Source of the DNA: a virus
Virus record (IMG/VR): IMGVR_UViG_3300025087_000002
Coordinates: 21,257 to 85,256 of that record
Length of the DNA: 64,000 nt
Strand: one strand, 5' to 3'
Shown here: piece after piece, positions 9,820 through 19,526 of the stretch
Numbering within the stretch: the first letter of the stretch is position 1
Layout: every line of letters begins with the position of its first letter
The notes under the pieces: model-generated
What the model saw: only the letters and a program-made list of their open reading frames with translations
Databases searched by the model: none
What the model was told of the DNA's origin: nothing
Program-made: the position numbers and the translations under genes

Positions 9820-10215
9820 TTAAACTCCAGTTGTCTCACTTCTAAATTTAAAAGTTAGACTAACATAACCACTAACGTCAGGTGAAGTATATTGTACTTG
9901 ACCACTAGATGTTATATCAAATTCTATACCACTATCATCACCTGTACTATTTACTGACATATACCAACCAGAATTATTTTGTACACCTATTAATTCAAAT
10001 ATTTCAAATTTATCACTAGTAGCTTGCAAATCAACACTAACTATAGTTTTAAAAGATCTAACATCAGCATTAGCAAAAGCTAATCCTGTTACGTTAGTAA
10101 ATGATGTTTGATTGTTGCTACCACTAAAAGACGTTTCTTCGATATCACCTGTGCTAGGTGAAGATATAGACACTAATTTTGGTATTCCATTTACAAAATT
10201 TACAGCATATCCCAT
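9820..10215 (-). CDS. small fibre / structural protein with shared C-terminal beta domain
   Basis: 131 residues. The C-terminal half (SGIEFDITSSGQVQYTSP) matches the C-terminal domains of the fibre protein at 17165-18769 (SGITFDVSAGQVTYSSP) and of the protein at 18791-19459. All three probably share one beta-sandwich module. ACAAGGAT precedes the ATG, and the gene lies after a terminator hairpin. It is likely a fibre or particle surface protein. Confidence 0.55.
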   Translation of the reverse strand: MGYAVNFVNGIPKLVSISSPSTGDIEETSFSGSNNQTSFTNVTGLAFANADVRSFKTIVSVDLQATSDKFEIFELIGVQNNSGWYMSVNSTGDDSGIEFDITSSGQVQYTSPDVSGYVSLTFKFRSETTGV

Positions 10216-10227
10216 TTTATATCCTTG

Positions 10228-10260
10228 TAAAAAGAAGAGAAGGACTTCATGTCCTTCTCT
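10228..10260 (-). terminator. intrinsic terminator after the 532-residue fibre gene
   Basis: A perfect 10-base stem (AGAGAAGGAC paired with GTCCTTCTCT) closes a five-base loop. On the minus strand it is followed by TCTTTTTAC. It lies just past the stop of the leftward gene 10276-11874. Confidence 0.85.
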
Positions 10261-10275
10261 GCTTAATTATGTTAA

Positions 10276-11874
10276 TTAGATAGCTAATTCAAGATGTGGA
10301 GCAAGAACTATTTTACCAAGAGCACTAGCATGTCCAAGTAGTACTATGTTTTTATCGGCTGGAGCAGTTTTAGTAGCATTTCCAGCAGTAGCAGAAAGAT
10401 AAACACGTTTACCTAAATCAAAGTTTCCATCTTTAAGTACAGTAACTTCACCAGCTACTTGTACTAGTCCAGAAGCTTCATCTGCTATTTCAGCAATAAC
10501 AACACCAATAGTACCTTCACAAGTACTTAATGCGTCAGCATCAGCAAGAATGATTTCACCAGCAACAGTTTGACTTAAACAAACAACAGATCCTGCTGGT
10601 ATAGCACTTCCTGTATTATTAGTTAATGTGATAGAAACAGATTGAACAGAACTACGTGCATCTAATTTAGCGATAGCACTTTCAATAGTATCGGTATTTG
10701 CTATAACGCCAGCAGAAGCAGCATATGCATCAGAAAGTCCAATATCATTAGCTTCAAGTACAACGTCACCGGCTTGACCATTTACAGATGTAACTTCATC
10801 GCTAACATCCCATTTTTCCCAAGCACTACCATTGTAAGCTACTTTATCACCAGAAGCAAGAACTATACTACCTCCAAAAGCACCAAAATCATGTGTTCCT
10901 GCTGTTGTAACTCTATATAGAGCACCTTGTACTCTTGCAGCTTCTAAATCTAAATCTGGACTATTTGTAGTAGCATTATAAGTACCAGCATAGAACAATG
11001 GACTTGGTATAGATTCTACTTCAGTTTCCAAAGCTTGTAAAGCTGCTTTGATTGTTGAACTATCAGCAATAACTGATCCTGTAAATGTTCCTAAATGTTG
11101 AGCATTTTCAGCAACACCAGAAAGAGTTACTAAATCGTTAGCGTTAGCATCTATTTCTTCTTGAGCTGTTTCTAGAGCTTGTAGAGCAGCTTTGATTGTT
11201 TGATCATCAGCTATAGTAGATCCTGTGAATGATCCTAGATTATCAGAATCAACAGCTACACCAGAAAGTGTTACAAGATGTCCAACATCATCAGCAGCAC
11301 CAGAAGCTACACCGGCAGTTGTTTCATGAGCACTTTCAATTGCTTGTAATGCGACTTTGATAGTTGAGCTATCAGCGATTGTGCTTCCAGTAAAAGCACC
11401 TAAGTGTTGTGCATTTTCTGCAACACCTGATAATGTAATTAAATCATTAGCATTTACATCAACTTCTTCATGTGCTGTTTCTAATGCTTGTAATGCAGCT
11501 TTTACTGTAGAATTATCGACTATTGTTGATCCAGTAAATTCACCTAAATTCTCAGCATTAACGGCAACACCAGAAAGTATTACCAAATCACCAATAGCAG
11601 TTTCAGCAGTTCCTAAATCTGTATCTAATTTTTCAATACCTGATTGAACAGTTACTTGTGTACGAACAGCAGTTAAACCTACTTGATCAGCACCTGAACT
11701 ACCATCAACTACAGAAGCGATAAGAATTAACTTATCAGCAATAGCTCCAGTAATTTCAGCACTATTTGCACCTACTTTAATGGAACTTACTTTAAGTATG
11801 TCTGTACCACCATTTAGATCGACTTCTTTATGAAACCCATCTATATAACGAATTAATTTACTAATGTCTGTCAT
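10276..11874 (-). CDS. repeat-containing tail fibre / adhesin protein
   Basis: 532 residues. Residues about 100-280 consist of four repeats of about 44 residues with the pattern LSGVAxNAxxLGxFTGSTI, then a DSSTIKxALQALE helix. This is typical of trimeric fibre shafts. The C-terminal half is beta-rich, with NGQAGDVVL and an Ala/Val-rich tip. GAGAT precedes the ATG, and a strong terminator follows the stop. A receptor-binding or fibre role is likely. No pocket or enzyme motif is visible. Confidence 0.65.
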   Translation of the reverse strand: MTDISKLIRYIDGFHKEVDLNGGTDILKVSSIKVGANSAEITGAIADKLILIASVVDGSSGADQVGLTAVRTQVTVQSGIEKLDTDLGTAETAIGDLVILSGVAVNAENLGEFTGSTIVDNSTVKAALQALETAHEEVDVNANDLITLSGVAENAQHLGAFTGSTIADSSTIKVALQAIESAHETTAGVASGAADDVGHLVTLSGVAVDSDNLGSFTGSTIADDQTIKAALQALETAQEEIDANANDLVTLSGVAENAQHLGTFTGSVIADSSTIKAALQALETEVESIPSPLFYAGTYNATTNSPDLDLEAARVQGALYRVTTAGTHDFGAFGGSIVLASGDKVAYNGSAWEKWDVSDEVTSVNGQAGDVVLEANDIGLSDAYAASAGVIANTDTIESAIAKLDARSSVQSVSITLTNNTGSAIPAGSVVCLSQTVAGEIILADADALSTCEGTIGVVIAEIADEASGLVQVAGEVTVLKDGNFDLGKRVYLSATAGNATKTAPADKNIVLLGHASALGKIVLAPHLELAI

Positions 11875-11902
11875 TTTTTAAATCTCCAAAAAATTGTTTA
11901 TA

Positions 11903-12421
11903 TTATGCTTTTTTTACCAGTAAACGAGCAATAGCTCCTGCTCCTGGATCTGCTGACCATGTTAATGTAATTGCATCTACTGCCTGATTAAAAGATACTA
12001 AAGCTGTACTATTAGCTCCTGCTGTTTTTTGTGAACAAGCAAGAATAACATCACCAGCAGCTAAACCAACAGCAGCAACACTTTCTACAGCACCACCACC
12101 AGCAGAAGCTGCGGTATCAATTACAACTAAATCTGCTATATCTAATTTTAAAGCTAATGCATCAAATACTACATTTTGTGATGGAGCTTTAGTTGTAACT
12201 CCGTCAACTAATGCATCTTCTATATCAGAACTATTAGCTTTCAATGCTAATGCATCAAATACTGCATTTTGTGAAGGTGCTTTATCAACAACAGCATTAA
12301 CAATAGCATCTTCTATAACATCAGCAGCAGCATCTTCAGCAATATCAGTAGCTTCAACTAAAACAGCATCGATAGCATCTTGTACGTTTTTTTCATCAAT
12401 TCCTTTGTAATCTACACTCAT
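11903..12421 (-). CDS. small fibre-like structural protein
   Basis: 172 residues. Two copies of a helical repeat (KAPSQNAVFDALALK and KAPSQNVVFDALALK) are followed by a Gly/Ala-rich beta domain (SAGGGAVESVAAVGLAAGD). The repeat type is the same as in phage fibre proteins that carry APSQNAVFDAL stalks. AAGGAG precedes the ATG. It is probably a fibre or decoration subunit in the same transcript as 10276-11874. Confidence 0.6.
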   Translation of the reverse strand: MSVDYKGIDEKNVQDAIDAVLVEATDIAEDAAADVIEDAIVNAVVDKAPSQNAVFDALALKANSSDIEDALVDGVTTKAPSQNVVFDALALKLDIADLVVIDTAASAGGGAVESVAAVGLAAGDVILACSQKTAGANSTALVSFNQAVDAITLTWSADPGAGAIARLLVKKA

Positions 12422-12436
12422 TATTATCTCCTTAGT

Positions 12437-12610
12437 TTATTCATCAATTTTTTCAAATTGATATTGAAGTTTTACTTTTAAAGGCAATCCTGACATCTTT
12501 AAAAGTTTGTTAACTCTTGTTACTAATAATTTTAACATCTTAGCTACTTTCTTACCTACTTCCTGAGAAAGTTGTTGAATCTCTTCGTTACTTTTTGATT
12601 CTAAATCCAT
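12437..12610 (-). CDS. small helical protein, 57 residues
   Basis: A short frame with TAGGAG seven bases upstream of its ATG at 12610. It begins MDLESKSNEEIQQLSQEVGK and continues as a basic amphipathic helix (KMLKLLVTRVNKLLKMSG). It is the first gene after the late-promoter-like element at 12679-12696. Its length, ribosome site and promoter support a real gene. No function was recognised. Confidence 0.6.
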   Translation of the reverse strand: MDLESKSNEEIQQLSQEVGKKVAKMLKLLVTRVNKLLKMSGLPLKVKLQYQFEKIDE

Positions 12611-12678
12611 GAAATTGCTCCTATTTAATGTTTATCACCGTTTATTATTCTTCCTAAATAACAGCTACGATAAATACT

Positions 12679-12696
12679 CACATTAAAACTTGATAA
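12679..12696 (-). promoter_or_regulatory. putative phage late promoter (copy 2)
   Basis: Minus strand reads TTATCAAGTTTTAATGTG, differing from the consensus at two positions. It lies 69 bases upstream of the small gene starting at 12610 and just beyond the stop of 12703-13680. Confidence 0.55.
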
Positions 12697-12702
12697 AATG
12701 AA

Positions 12703-13680
12703 TTAACTTAATTGAATTATTACATCTGGATCTAGTATAATATCTTTATTTAAAGGATTATCTTGATTTTTAGAAACCACACCAACTTTTATAACGAAAT
12801 CTCCAGAAACAAATCCATTAATACCAACTTGAGGTAAAACATTAGTTAAACCACCAGTTTTACTAACATATAGTATATCACCAAAACTAAAAGCTATTGA
12901 TACGTTTTTTATAACTCTATCAGACTTAATTTCACCTTGTTCACCATCTAAAGTGTCTGAAGCTAATAAACCAATAATACCAACACTATTTGATATAGAA
13001 ACATCTATCAAATCCATATCACCATTAGTATTAACTCTAACTGGTGTATTCTCTAGAATAGTACTTCCTGTATTATTTTCTAGAAGTATAGGTGGTGTTT
13101 GATTCTGTATCTCTAATAGTTCTTGACTATTTTCCCATTTACCACTAGTAAAGTTGAATTTAAGTATATCACTTTCATCAGGACTATATAAATCAACATC
13201 AGTTAAACTAGATAAAGAAGCACCAGCACTTACAGCTTTTAAATCAATTTCATTTGTCGAAGCATTTCCTGTGATACTAATTGTAGAATCACTAGAAATA
13301 AAATTGAAGCTTCTTGTAGACAAATCATCCCCATTAGTACAGCCAATCTCTACCGATCCACCAATGGGACGTTTAAAAAAACTTGCAACAACTATTTTTG
13401 GTATTCCTGAAGCATTATAAACAGAACATCTAAAACGTATTAACTCATATGAACTAATATCAACATAAGTGCTATCAACACCAATTATAGTATCGATAGT
13501 ATCCCAATTAGATTGATTTTTTAGTTTTCCTTCTACAACAACAGCATTGATAATTCCTACATTTTCAGTTACAACTCTTAGTGAAGGCTGTTCGGCTAAG
13601 TCATAACCATCAGAACTACCAAGTATCCCTGTAGATCGAAAATCAATTTCTAAATTGAGTCTACGATCTGCTGTAGACAT
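12703..13680 (-). CDS. virion surface / fibre-type protein
   Basis: 325 residues, beta-rich, with no catalytic motif. The middle contains SSLTDVDLYSPDESDILKF, a motif like the SLxDVDxxxPxDGDVL repeats of phage fibre proteins. The C-terminal third (NNTGSTILENTPVR) resembles the NNTGSAIPAGSVV region of the 10276-11874 protein, suggesting a shared domain. GGAGG precedes the ATG. It is probably part of the adhesion apparatus. Confidence 0.55.
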   Translation of the reverse strand: MSTADRRLNLEIDFRSTGILGSSDGYDLAEQPSLRVVTENVGIINAVVVEGKLKNQSNWDTIDTIIGVDSTYVDISSYELIRFRCSVYNASGIPKIVVASFFKRPIGGSVEIGCTNGDDLSTRSFNFISSDSTISITGNASTNEIDLKAVSAGASLSSLTDVDLYSPDESDILKFNFTSGKWENSQELLEIQNQTPPILLENNTGSTILENTPVRVNTNGDMDLIDVSISNSVGIIGLLASDTLDGEQGEIKSDRVIKNVSIAFSFGDILYVSKTGGLTNVLPQVGINGFVSGDFVIKVGVVSKNQDNPLNKDIILDPDVIIQLS

Positions 13681-13697
13681 TTGTACCTCCTAATAAT

Positions 13698-14165
13698 TTA
13701 TAAATTCTTAAATTCTTCGAATGTTAATGGACTTTCTGGTAAAACTTGTTCTTGTGTTATATCTCTTAAGTACATTCTATAGTTCTTCATTAGTATTAAT
13801 TCTTCTGATGTTATAGGGTAATCAGAAAGCATATACTTATCTGTAGATTGTAGTAGTACATTTCTTTTGTTTCTTAACTGTTCTATGTTATACTCATTAG
13901 TAATGTCTTCAATTGTGATAACATAATCAGCTTTGATTGTGTATTCTGTATATATAACAGTTTCTCCTAGTATTTCTTCTGTTTTTTCTTCTTGACTAAG
14001 GATTCTAGAAAGAAGTTCTTCTGGGACTGTTCTTAGTTTACGTTCTGGTAAACCTATTACCTTTTCATCAATTTGTTGTTGTAACCAAGAGTCAATTCTT
14101 TCATCTTCAACTTTTGATGGATAGTATTTATTTGTTATTTCATTATGTATTATTACTTTTTTCAT
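13698..14165 (-). CDS. tail fibre assembly chaperone-like protein
   Basis: 155 residues. The C-terminal third (RNKRNVLLQSTDKYMLSD, then an EELILMKNYRMYLRDIT stretch) matches the conserved core of the phage tail assembly chaperone family (Phage_tail_APC, PF16778). That family has a R-N-LL--(S/T)D---L-D motif followed by YR--LRDI. Such genes usually follow the fibre gene they serve, and this one is 11 bases downstream of the 761-residue fibre. AAAGGA precedes the ATG. The identification is from motif memory. Confidence 0.65.
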   Translation of the reverse strand: MKKVIIHNEITNKYYPSKVEDERIDSWLQQQIDEKVIGLPERKLRTVPEELLSRILSQEEKTEEILGETVIYTEYTIKADYVITIEDITNEYNIEQLRNKRNVLLQSTDKYMLSDYPITSEELILMKNYRMYLRDITQEQVLPESPLTFEEFKNL

Positions 14166-14176
14166 ATATTATCCTT

Positions 14177-16462
14177 TTAATCAATATTAAAAATACTTAA
14201 TCTAGTTCTACTATCACCTGAACTAACATTTAATGTTGAACCATAATTGTGATATAATTGTAATTCAAAGTAGTCTCCAGTTACTCCGGTTAATATCCCT
14301 GAAACTCTCTGCATTTGGGGTATTGCTGGAGTTAAAAAATCCATGTATCTTGGTGATGCTATTCCATTTTTAAGAACTTTCATTGATGCATTCGTTGGAT
14401 TATTTTCAAGCCAAATCCAAACATCAATAAAAAAACTTCCATTTCTTTTCAATCTTATCTTTCCATCACTTTCAATCATTCCATGTGTGTCTTTTATTTT
14501 TGTTGGAAAAATAACAGTTGTAAATGTACCATCAATTAATGAATTGCCACCTGTTGCAACATAATTAACTATTACTTTCTCACTCGCAGCTATTGTAGCT
14601 GGACCTGATTCTCTAATTATAAATATACCATTGGCACTGGCATTGGAACTTAGCGTACCTCCTACTCCCATTGTAATTTTTAACATATCTCCAACATTCA
14701 AAGGCAATGCTGTATTAAGGAAAAAATCTGTTTGATCTCCTAATCTAAAGGACTTGACAATAGAATAAGATCCTCCGACAGGTTTGTATTGTAATTGTAT
14801 AGTATCACTTGTCACAGCTGTATATTTTAATTGCGCTCCTATTCTATAATCGCCTGCAATTTGAGTTGTAAATTCTCCAGTAGAAGAATTATAAGAGGAG
14901 TGAGTATCCTTGACTTTTGTTTCATAAATTACAGTTCCACCAGAAGAAATTGTTTGTCCATTAGAACTAGAGTAAATTGTAGTGTTTACTCTTGTATCTG
15001 CTCCATCACTTAAAACTACATTAGAAGACCAACCAGCTACAGGAATAAAATTAGTATGAAATCTATATTCAGTTGAATCTTCAAATTGTGCATTTCCATC
15101 TACAGCTTGACAAGCGTCTTGTGCCGAACCATTATTTCTAATACCAAAAAACAAGGATTTATTAGAACCATTACTATATGTATTAATAATCCAATCAATA
15201 TTTGAAGTACCATCTTTGTATAGAATTCCGATAGGTGTGTAGTCACCATCAATCCCTATTTTATCAAAAGTTACACTAGTGTCTGTTATTTTAGCAGCGG
15301 TTGCTGTGCAAGTACCTGTAGTAAACCATCCCATATATTGAACGCTATCACCAACTCTTCTTTTATAAAATTTAGCAGATGATATTGTACCAAATCCCTC
15401 AGTTGTTGGTGTAAATTCTGTCCAATCTGTTGACGGAGTTCCAGTAACTACACCTTTACTATTAGCTACAACAACATTATCAAATATAAAATCAAAATTC
15501 AAAGCACTAGTAGTTGTAAAATGTATATACAATCTATAGTTTGTACTAGTATTTGCGTTAGCTTGAAATTCTCCTTTATAACTTCCAGAACCATCAAATA
15601 TATCTGGCGTTAAAGGAACTATAACATCGGCGTCTTGATCACTAATAAAAGCTTTAACATCATTATTTACATAGCTAAAATTAGAAGTTACTTGATATAA
15701 AAAACTTAAGAAATGTGGTTTACTAGCATATCCTCTAGGAACAACAAAGTCATAATAATAACCTTCACCTTGAACAGATGTTGATCCAGTTTTAGCAATT
15801 TTAAATGATGCTATACCATCTAAAACTTCACCAGCGGTTGTTGTTCTAGTTAAAGCTAAATTACCACTAGGTGCTCCTCCAGGAGTTATTTCTGGTGTTG
15901 CTGCTGATGTTGTGTTTTTATATGCTGTCCAACTAGTTGTATCATATAACGCTTTACTATTTCTAATATAACTATCTTCTAAGTATTGACTAGTAAAAGT
16001 AGTACCATTATATTGTAATAAATCATAAGCAGCAGGACTACCAACAACTAAATTATCAGTATCAATACTTTGAGTATTAATTGTTCCAAATATATATTTA
16101 CCACCTACAGCTATCCATCTAGTAGTTCCACCATCGTTAGTACTTAATATAAAAGTATTATCATCAGTCTCAGAACTATTAGATTCATAACGATAGAATG
16201 ATTCTGTTTCAACAACATAAATTAAATCAGGCTCAGAATAACCAGTAGCTGCTTCAGCTAATGCTACTGTTGTGAAAGTATCTAAACCTCCACCACCTCC
16301 ACCCAATGATACCCAACTTGTGGTATCTAAATCATATCGCCAATATTCTTTAGCATAACTTCCTAATCCATCACTAGCCCATAACTGCATATCGACAGGA
16401 TTTGATGGTGGATTGGTTGTTGGTTCAACTCGAATTCCTTTTTGATAAGTTCTAATACTCAT
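14177..16462 (-). CDS. large tail fibre with C1q-like C-terminal domains
   Basis: 761 residues. The N-terminus (GIRVEPTTNPPSNPVDMQLW) is a virion-attachment type segment. The middle is beta-rich with repeated Thr/Ser/Gly strands. The C-terminal 280 residues contain two jelly-roll-like units, with YETKVKDTHSSYNSSTGEFT in the first and FPTKIKDTHGMIESDGKIRL in the second, resembling TNF/C1q-like phage fibre tips. It is followed by a fibre chaperone gene. It is the best candidate receptor-binding protein in this window. Confidence 0.65.
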   Translation of the reverse strand: MSIRTYQKGIRVEPTTNPPSNPVDMQLWASDGLGSYAKEYWRYDLDTTSWVSLGGGGGGLDTFTTVALAEAATGYSEPDLIYVVETESFYRYESNSSETDDNTFILSTNDGGTTRWIAVGGKYIFGTINTQSIDTDNLVVGSPAAYDLLQYNGTTFTSQYLEDSYIRNSKALYDTTSWTAYKNTTSAATPEITPGGAPSGNLALTRTTTAGEVLDGIASFKIAKTGSTSVQGEGYYYDFVVPRGYASKPHFLSFLYQVTSNFSYVNNDVKAFISDQDADVIVPLTPDIFDGSGSYKGEFQANANTSTNYRLYIHFTTTSALNFDFIFDNVVVANSKGVVTGTPSTDWTEFTPTTEGFGTISSAKFYKRRVGDSVQYMGWFTTGTCTATAAKITDTSVTFDKIGIDGDYTPIGILYKDGTSNIDWIINTYSNGSNKSLFFGIRNNGSAQDACQAVDGNAQFEDSTEYRFHTNFIPVAGWSSNVVLSDGADTRVNTTIYSSSNGQTISSGGTVIYETKVKDTHSSYNSSTGEFTTQIAGDYRIGAQLKYTAVTSDTIQLQYKPVGGSYSIVKSFRLGDQTDFFLNTALPLNVGDMLKITMGVGGTLSSNASANGIFIIRESGPATIAASEKVIVNYVATGGNSLIDGTFTTVIFPTKIKDTHGMIESDGKIRLKRNGSFFIDVWIWLENNPTNASMKVLKNGIASPRYMDFLTPAIPQMQRVSGILTGVTGDYFELQLYHNYGSTLNVSSGDSRTRLSIFNID

Positions 16463-16525
16463 TTTTTCTCCTTTTTTATATCAGTTTCACAGGAAGTGGA
16501 GTACTTCATTGGTTTATACCAAAGG

Positions 16526-17155
16526 TTATTCCTGATATTTATTACTTTTTCTTAAATTATCTATAGCAAATAATGGTTGTAAATTAGTATAGTGAAAACA
16601 TTTCTTCTGTTCTTCTTCATTTGTTAAATCAAATTTACTAATTGGTTTAATATGATCTATATGCCAAACTATTCCTCTATTTTCCCATGTCATCCCTTCC
16701 TTAAATTGTTTTTCTAAATATATTTTTAATTCTTCAATTGTACATCCAACCAATTCCATAGTTTTTTTATATTTTCTAGTACCTTTTAAAACTTTATTTA
16801 TTTTTGTACGAATTAACCACATAAATCTATATTCAGGATCAGAATGATATCTTTGGTTAACATATCTTCTCTTATAATCTCTAACCTTCTCTATATTATT
16901 TAATCGCCAATTTTTATTTCTTATTTTTATTTTATCTTTATTTTTTAAATATCTCTCATGACTTTTAATCTTTTTTTCTTCTTCAGTCAATTTAATTTTT
17001 TCTTTTTTTGGTTTTCTATTTTTTTCTAAATAAATTTTCCTTTCTATTTTTCTACATTCTTTACAATCATTTCTTAAACCATCTTTGGATGAAGTTTTTT
17101 TACCAAATTCATTTAACTCTTTATCTTTTTTACATTTTGTACAAATTTTTCCCAT
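16526..17155 (-). CDS. HNH homing endonuclease (free-standing)
   Basis: 209 residues. An N-terminal zinc finger has CTKC and CKEC pairs (residues 5-8 and 31-34). A Lys/Glu/Arg-rich linker with tandem YxxN-like units follows. The C-terminal HNH core is WHIDHIKPISKFD, then YTNLQPL and DNLRKSNK. These features fit phage free-standing HNH endonucleases that nick cognate intergenic sites. It lies between two fibre genes. A related but frameshifted gene sits at 26546-27074. Confidence 0.85.
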   Translation of the reverse strand: MGKICTKCKKDKELNEFGKKTSSKDGLRNDCKECRKIERKIYLEKNRKPKKEKIKLTEEEKKIKSHERYLKNKDKIKIRNKNWRLNNIEKVRDYKRRYVNQRYHSDPEYRFMWLIRTKINKVLKGTRKYKKTMELVGCTIEELKIYLEKQFKEGMTWENRGIVWHIDHIKPISKFDLTNEEEQKKCFHYTNLQPLFAIDNLRKSNKYQE

Positions 17156-17164
17156 TTTTATCTC

Positions 17165-18769
17165 TTAATCCAAATATATACTAGTAGCAAAATATTTAAT
17201 AAATGCAGAACTAAATCCGGCAAAGTTCGGACTTGAATAAGTTACTTGACCAGCAGACACATCAAATGTAATTCCTGATACATCACCAGAATGGTTGGCA
17301 TCTAAAACCCATGTACCATTTTTATTAACTAAATTTAATTTAAACATTTGATAATAATCAACAGTAGCATCAACGAAAACATATGCTAGTATTTCAACAC
17401 AATGAGTATCAACATGAAAATTCATACCTAATACGTTAGTGTTTGTTTGATTATTTTGTAAATTAGCTACTCCAGTTTTTTGTTTTGCATATTTCCAAGT
17501 TTGTGTTCCTGAGATTTCTGGATTAGTATAAGTTTTATTTGTTAATTCTTGAGTATCACTTGTTCCTACAATACTTCCTGTTACACCATGAACACCACTT
17601 GAAGGATCATCAACTTCAGCACCGTGTTCAAAGTTAGTAAAAGTATTATTATCAGCATCCATAGTTTTATTTGTTAAAGTTTGGTTATCATCTTTACCAA
17701 CTATGTCTGAGGTAGTTCCATGTGTTGTTGTATCTAAAATGTGATTATTCAAATCACTTGCAACAGTTCCAGTATTACCAGATACTGTAGCAATTGCTGC
17801 ATCTAAATCATCTAACACATCTTGTACGTTAGAAGAATTACTATATGTAAATTCATCTATTGTACTTATAGCTGAAGCATCATGAGCATCTGTTACATTA
17901 GTTATGTGATTGCTTAAATTAGTTCCAACGGTACTTACAGCACCTTCAGCGGTTTCTAACCTTCCCTCAACCTCATCTATAGCATCTTGTACATCGGTCG
18001 CTACAAGCCCAGAAACAGCGTTATCGTAGGTTATCTCACTAGCTTGGTCATGATTAGCAATAGCATCGTTGATCGCTTTATAGATACAAGCGGACGTTGC
18101 TATATGGGTTTCATTGTTAATCAACCCTGTCGTTGCTGTATCCAATATACTACTCTTTATATTTGTAGTATTTATATTACTAATTGTGCTGTTATCAGCA
18201 TTTATAGTTTTGTTAGTTAATGTTTGGTTATCGTCTTTACCAACAATATCACTAGTTACACCATGTGTTGTCTTATCTAATTCATGATTTGAAAGATCTG
18301 TTGCTACGTTACCTATGTTTGTTTCTGCTGTACCTAGTCTTCCTTCAACTTCATCTATTGCAGCTTGAACATCTGTGGCTACTAATCCAGAAACTGCATT
18401 ATCATAAGATATTTCACTAGCTTGATCTTTTGTTGCAATAGCATCAGCTAAAGCTTTGTAAATAGAAGCTGATGTTGCTAAATGTGTTTCGTTGTTGATT
18501 AGACCTGTTGTTGCTGTGTCTAATATTGAAGTCTTTATGTTTGTGGTATTTATGTTAGTTATTGTACTAGTATCAGCATTTATTGTTTTATTTGTTAGTG
18601 TTTGAGTTTGTGTATCGGTAATTATTTCTCTATCAGCACCATTTATATGTACTTTTATCTTTTCATTATTTTGATTATAAAGATTACCTTCAGAAGATTT
18701 ATCATATGTTCTAGACGTTAGTTCTTTAACTAATATAATACCTTTAATCCATGCCCATGCTTTTTTCAT
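17165..18769 (-). CDS. tail fibre with long internal repeats
   Basis: 534 residues. Two near-identical blocks of about 120 residues each contain NQTLTNKTINAD, then ILDTATTGLINNETH, then YDNAVSGLVATDVQ. Further LTNKT/ELTNKT shaft motifs follow, and a C-terminal beta domain is shared with 9820-10215. LTNKT repeats are common in trimeric phage fibre shafts. At DNA level the two blocks differ widely at synonymous positions. AAAGGA precedes the ATG. Confidence 0.65.
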   Translation of the reverse strand: MKKAWAWIKGIILVKELTSRTYDKSSEGNLYNQNNEKIKVHINGADREIITDTQTQTLTNKTINADTSTITNINTTNIKTSILDTATTGLINNETHLATSASIYKALADAIATKDQASEISYDNAVSGLVATDVQAAIDEVEGRLGTAETNIGNVATDLSNHELDKTTHGVTSDIVGKDDNQTLTNKTINADNSTISNINTTNIKSSILDTATTGLINNETHIATSACIYKAINDAIANHDQASEITYDNAVSGLVATDVQDAIDEVEGRLETAEGAVSTVGTNLSNHITNVTDAHDASAISTIDEFTYSNSSNVQDVLDDLDAAIATVSGNTGTVASDLNNHILDTTTHGTTSDIVGKDDNQTLTNKTMDADNNTFTNFEHGAEVDDPSSGVHGVTGSIVGTSDTQELTNKTYTNPEISGTQTWKYAKQKTGVANLQNNQTNTNVLGMNFHVDTHCVEILAYVFVDATVDYYQMFKLNLVNKNGTWVLDANHSGDVSGITFDVSAGQVTYSSPNFAGFSSAFIKYFATSIYLD

Positions 18770-18790
18770 TATGTAATTCCTTTAAATGTA

Positions 18791-19459
18791 TTATACTGAA
18801 ATTATTGATTTGGCAAAAAACTTTAATAAAGAAGCGTGAGATCCAACTTCTCCACTTAAAACTTCTGGATTATAGGTTATTGTACCAGAAGAATTTATAT
18901 CAAATTCAACCTTAGCATCACCTAATCTTCTTTGGGCTAATACCCAACCTTGAAGTGAGTAGTTTCCAGAAAGGACACCACTCTCTACTAATTCAATATC
19001 AAACTTACCACCAACATCAGAACCATTAAATGTTGAAAGAATACTAAAAGATGTTGCATTTATTCTAGTAATAACAAATGTACTGTCTATGTTTGAAGTA
19101 TCTGTTATTGTTACAGTATCACCGTTGTTTAGATTGTGATTATATGAAAGTACCACAATTGTGGTAACTCCATTACCAGTATAGGAAGTTATTTCTTTAG
19201 TAATCCGTCTTGATATGTTATATGGAGCTTCAAATGATCTAACTGTTGAAGAATTGAAATGGAATGTTATTATTTCTTTAGCTCCAGAAGTATTTAGTAT
19301 TGTTTCTGAAGTTTCAATAATGTCATCTGGACCTTGGAGTGTATTTAATGCATCAATAATTGCATTTATTATATCAGCTTGTTCCTCACCCCAAGGAGCA
19401 TTCTCACCTTGAAGTGGTAGGTTATAAGTCTTATTATTAATATATACGATTTTAGACAT
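18791..19459 (-). CDS. fibre / structural protein
   Basis: 222 residues. The first 65 residues are a short N-terminal module (MSKIVYINNKTYNLPLQG, then a helix with WGEEQADIINAI), as found at the base of phage fibres. The C-terminal half is beta-rich, with VEFDINSSGTITYNP related to the C-terminal domains of 9820-10215 and 17165-18769. It is the first gene downstream of the late-promoter-like element at 19483. AAGGA precedes the ATG. Confidence 0.55.
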   Translation of the reverse strand: MSKIVYINNKTYNLPLQGENAPWGEEQADIINAIIDALNTLQGPDDIIETSETILNTSGAKEIITFHFNSSTVRSFEAPYNISRRITKEITSYTGNGVTTIVVLSYNHNLNNGDTVTITDTSNIDSTFVITRINATSFSILSTFNGSDVGGKFDIELVESGVLSGNYSLQGWVLAQRRLGDAKVEFDINSSGTITYNPEVLSGEVGSHASLLKFFAKSIISV

Positions 19460-19482
19460 TTGTTTTCCTTGATGTTATTATA

Positions 19483-19500
19483 TACATTAATACTTGATAA
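19483..19500 (-). promoter_or_regulatory. putative phage late promoter (copy 3)
   Basis: Minus strand reads TTATCAAGTATTAATGTA, identical to copies at 4910 and 29758. It ends 24 bases upstream of the ATG at 19459 and follows the capsid gene terminator, so it would restart transcription for the fibre block. Confidence 0.65.
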
Positions 19501-19526
19501 GATTAAATAAATACTGGAAATTAGAT

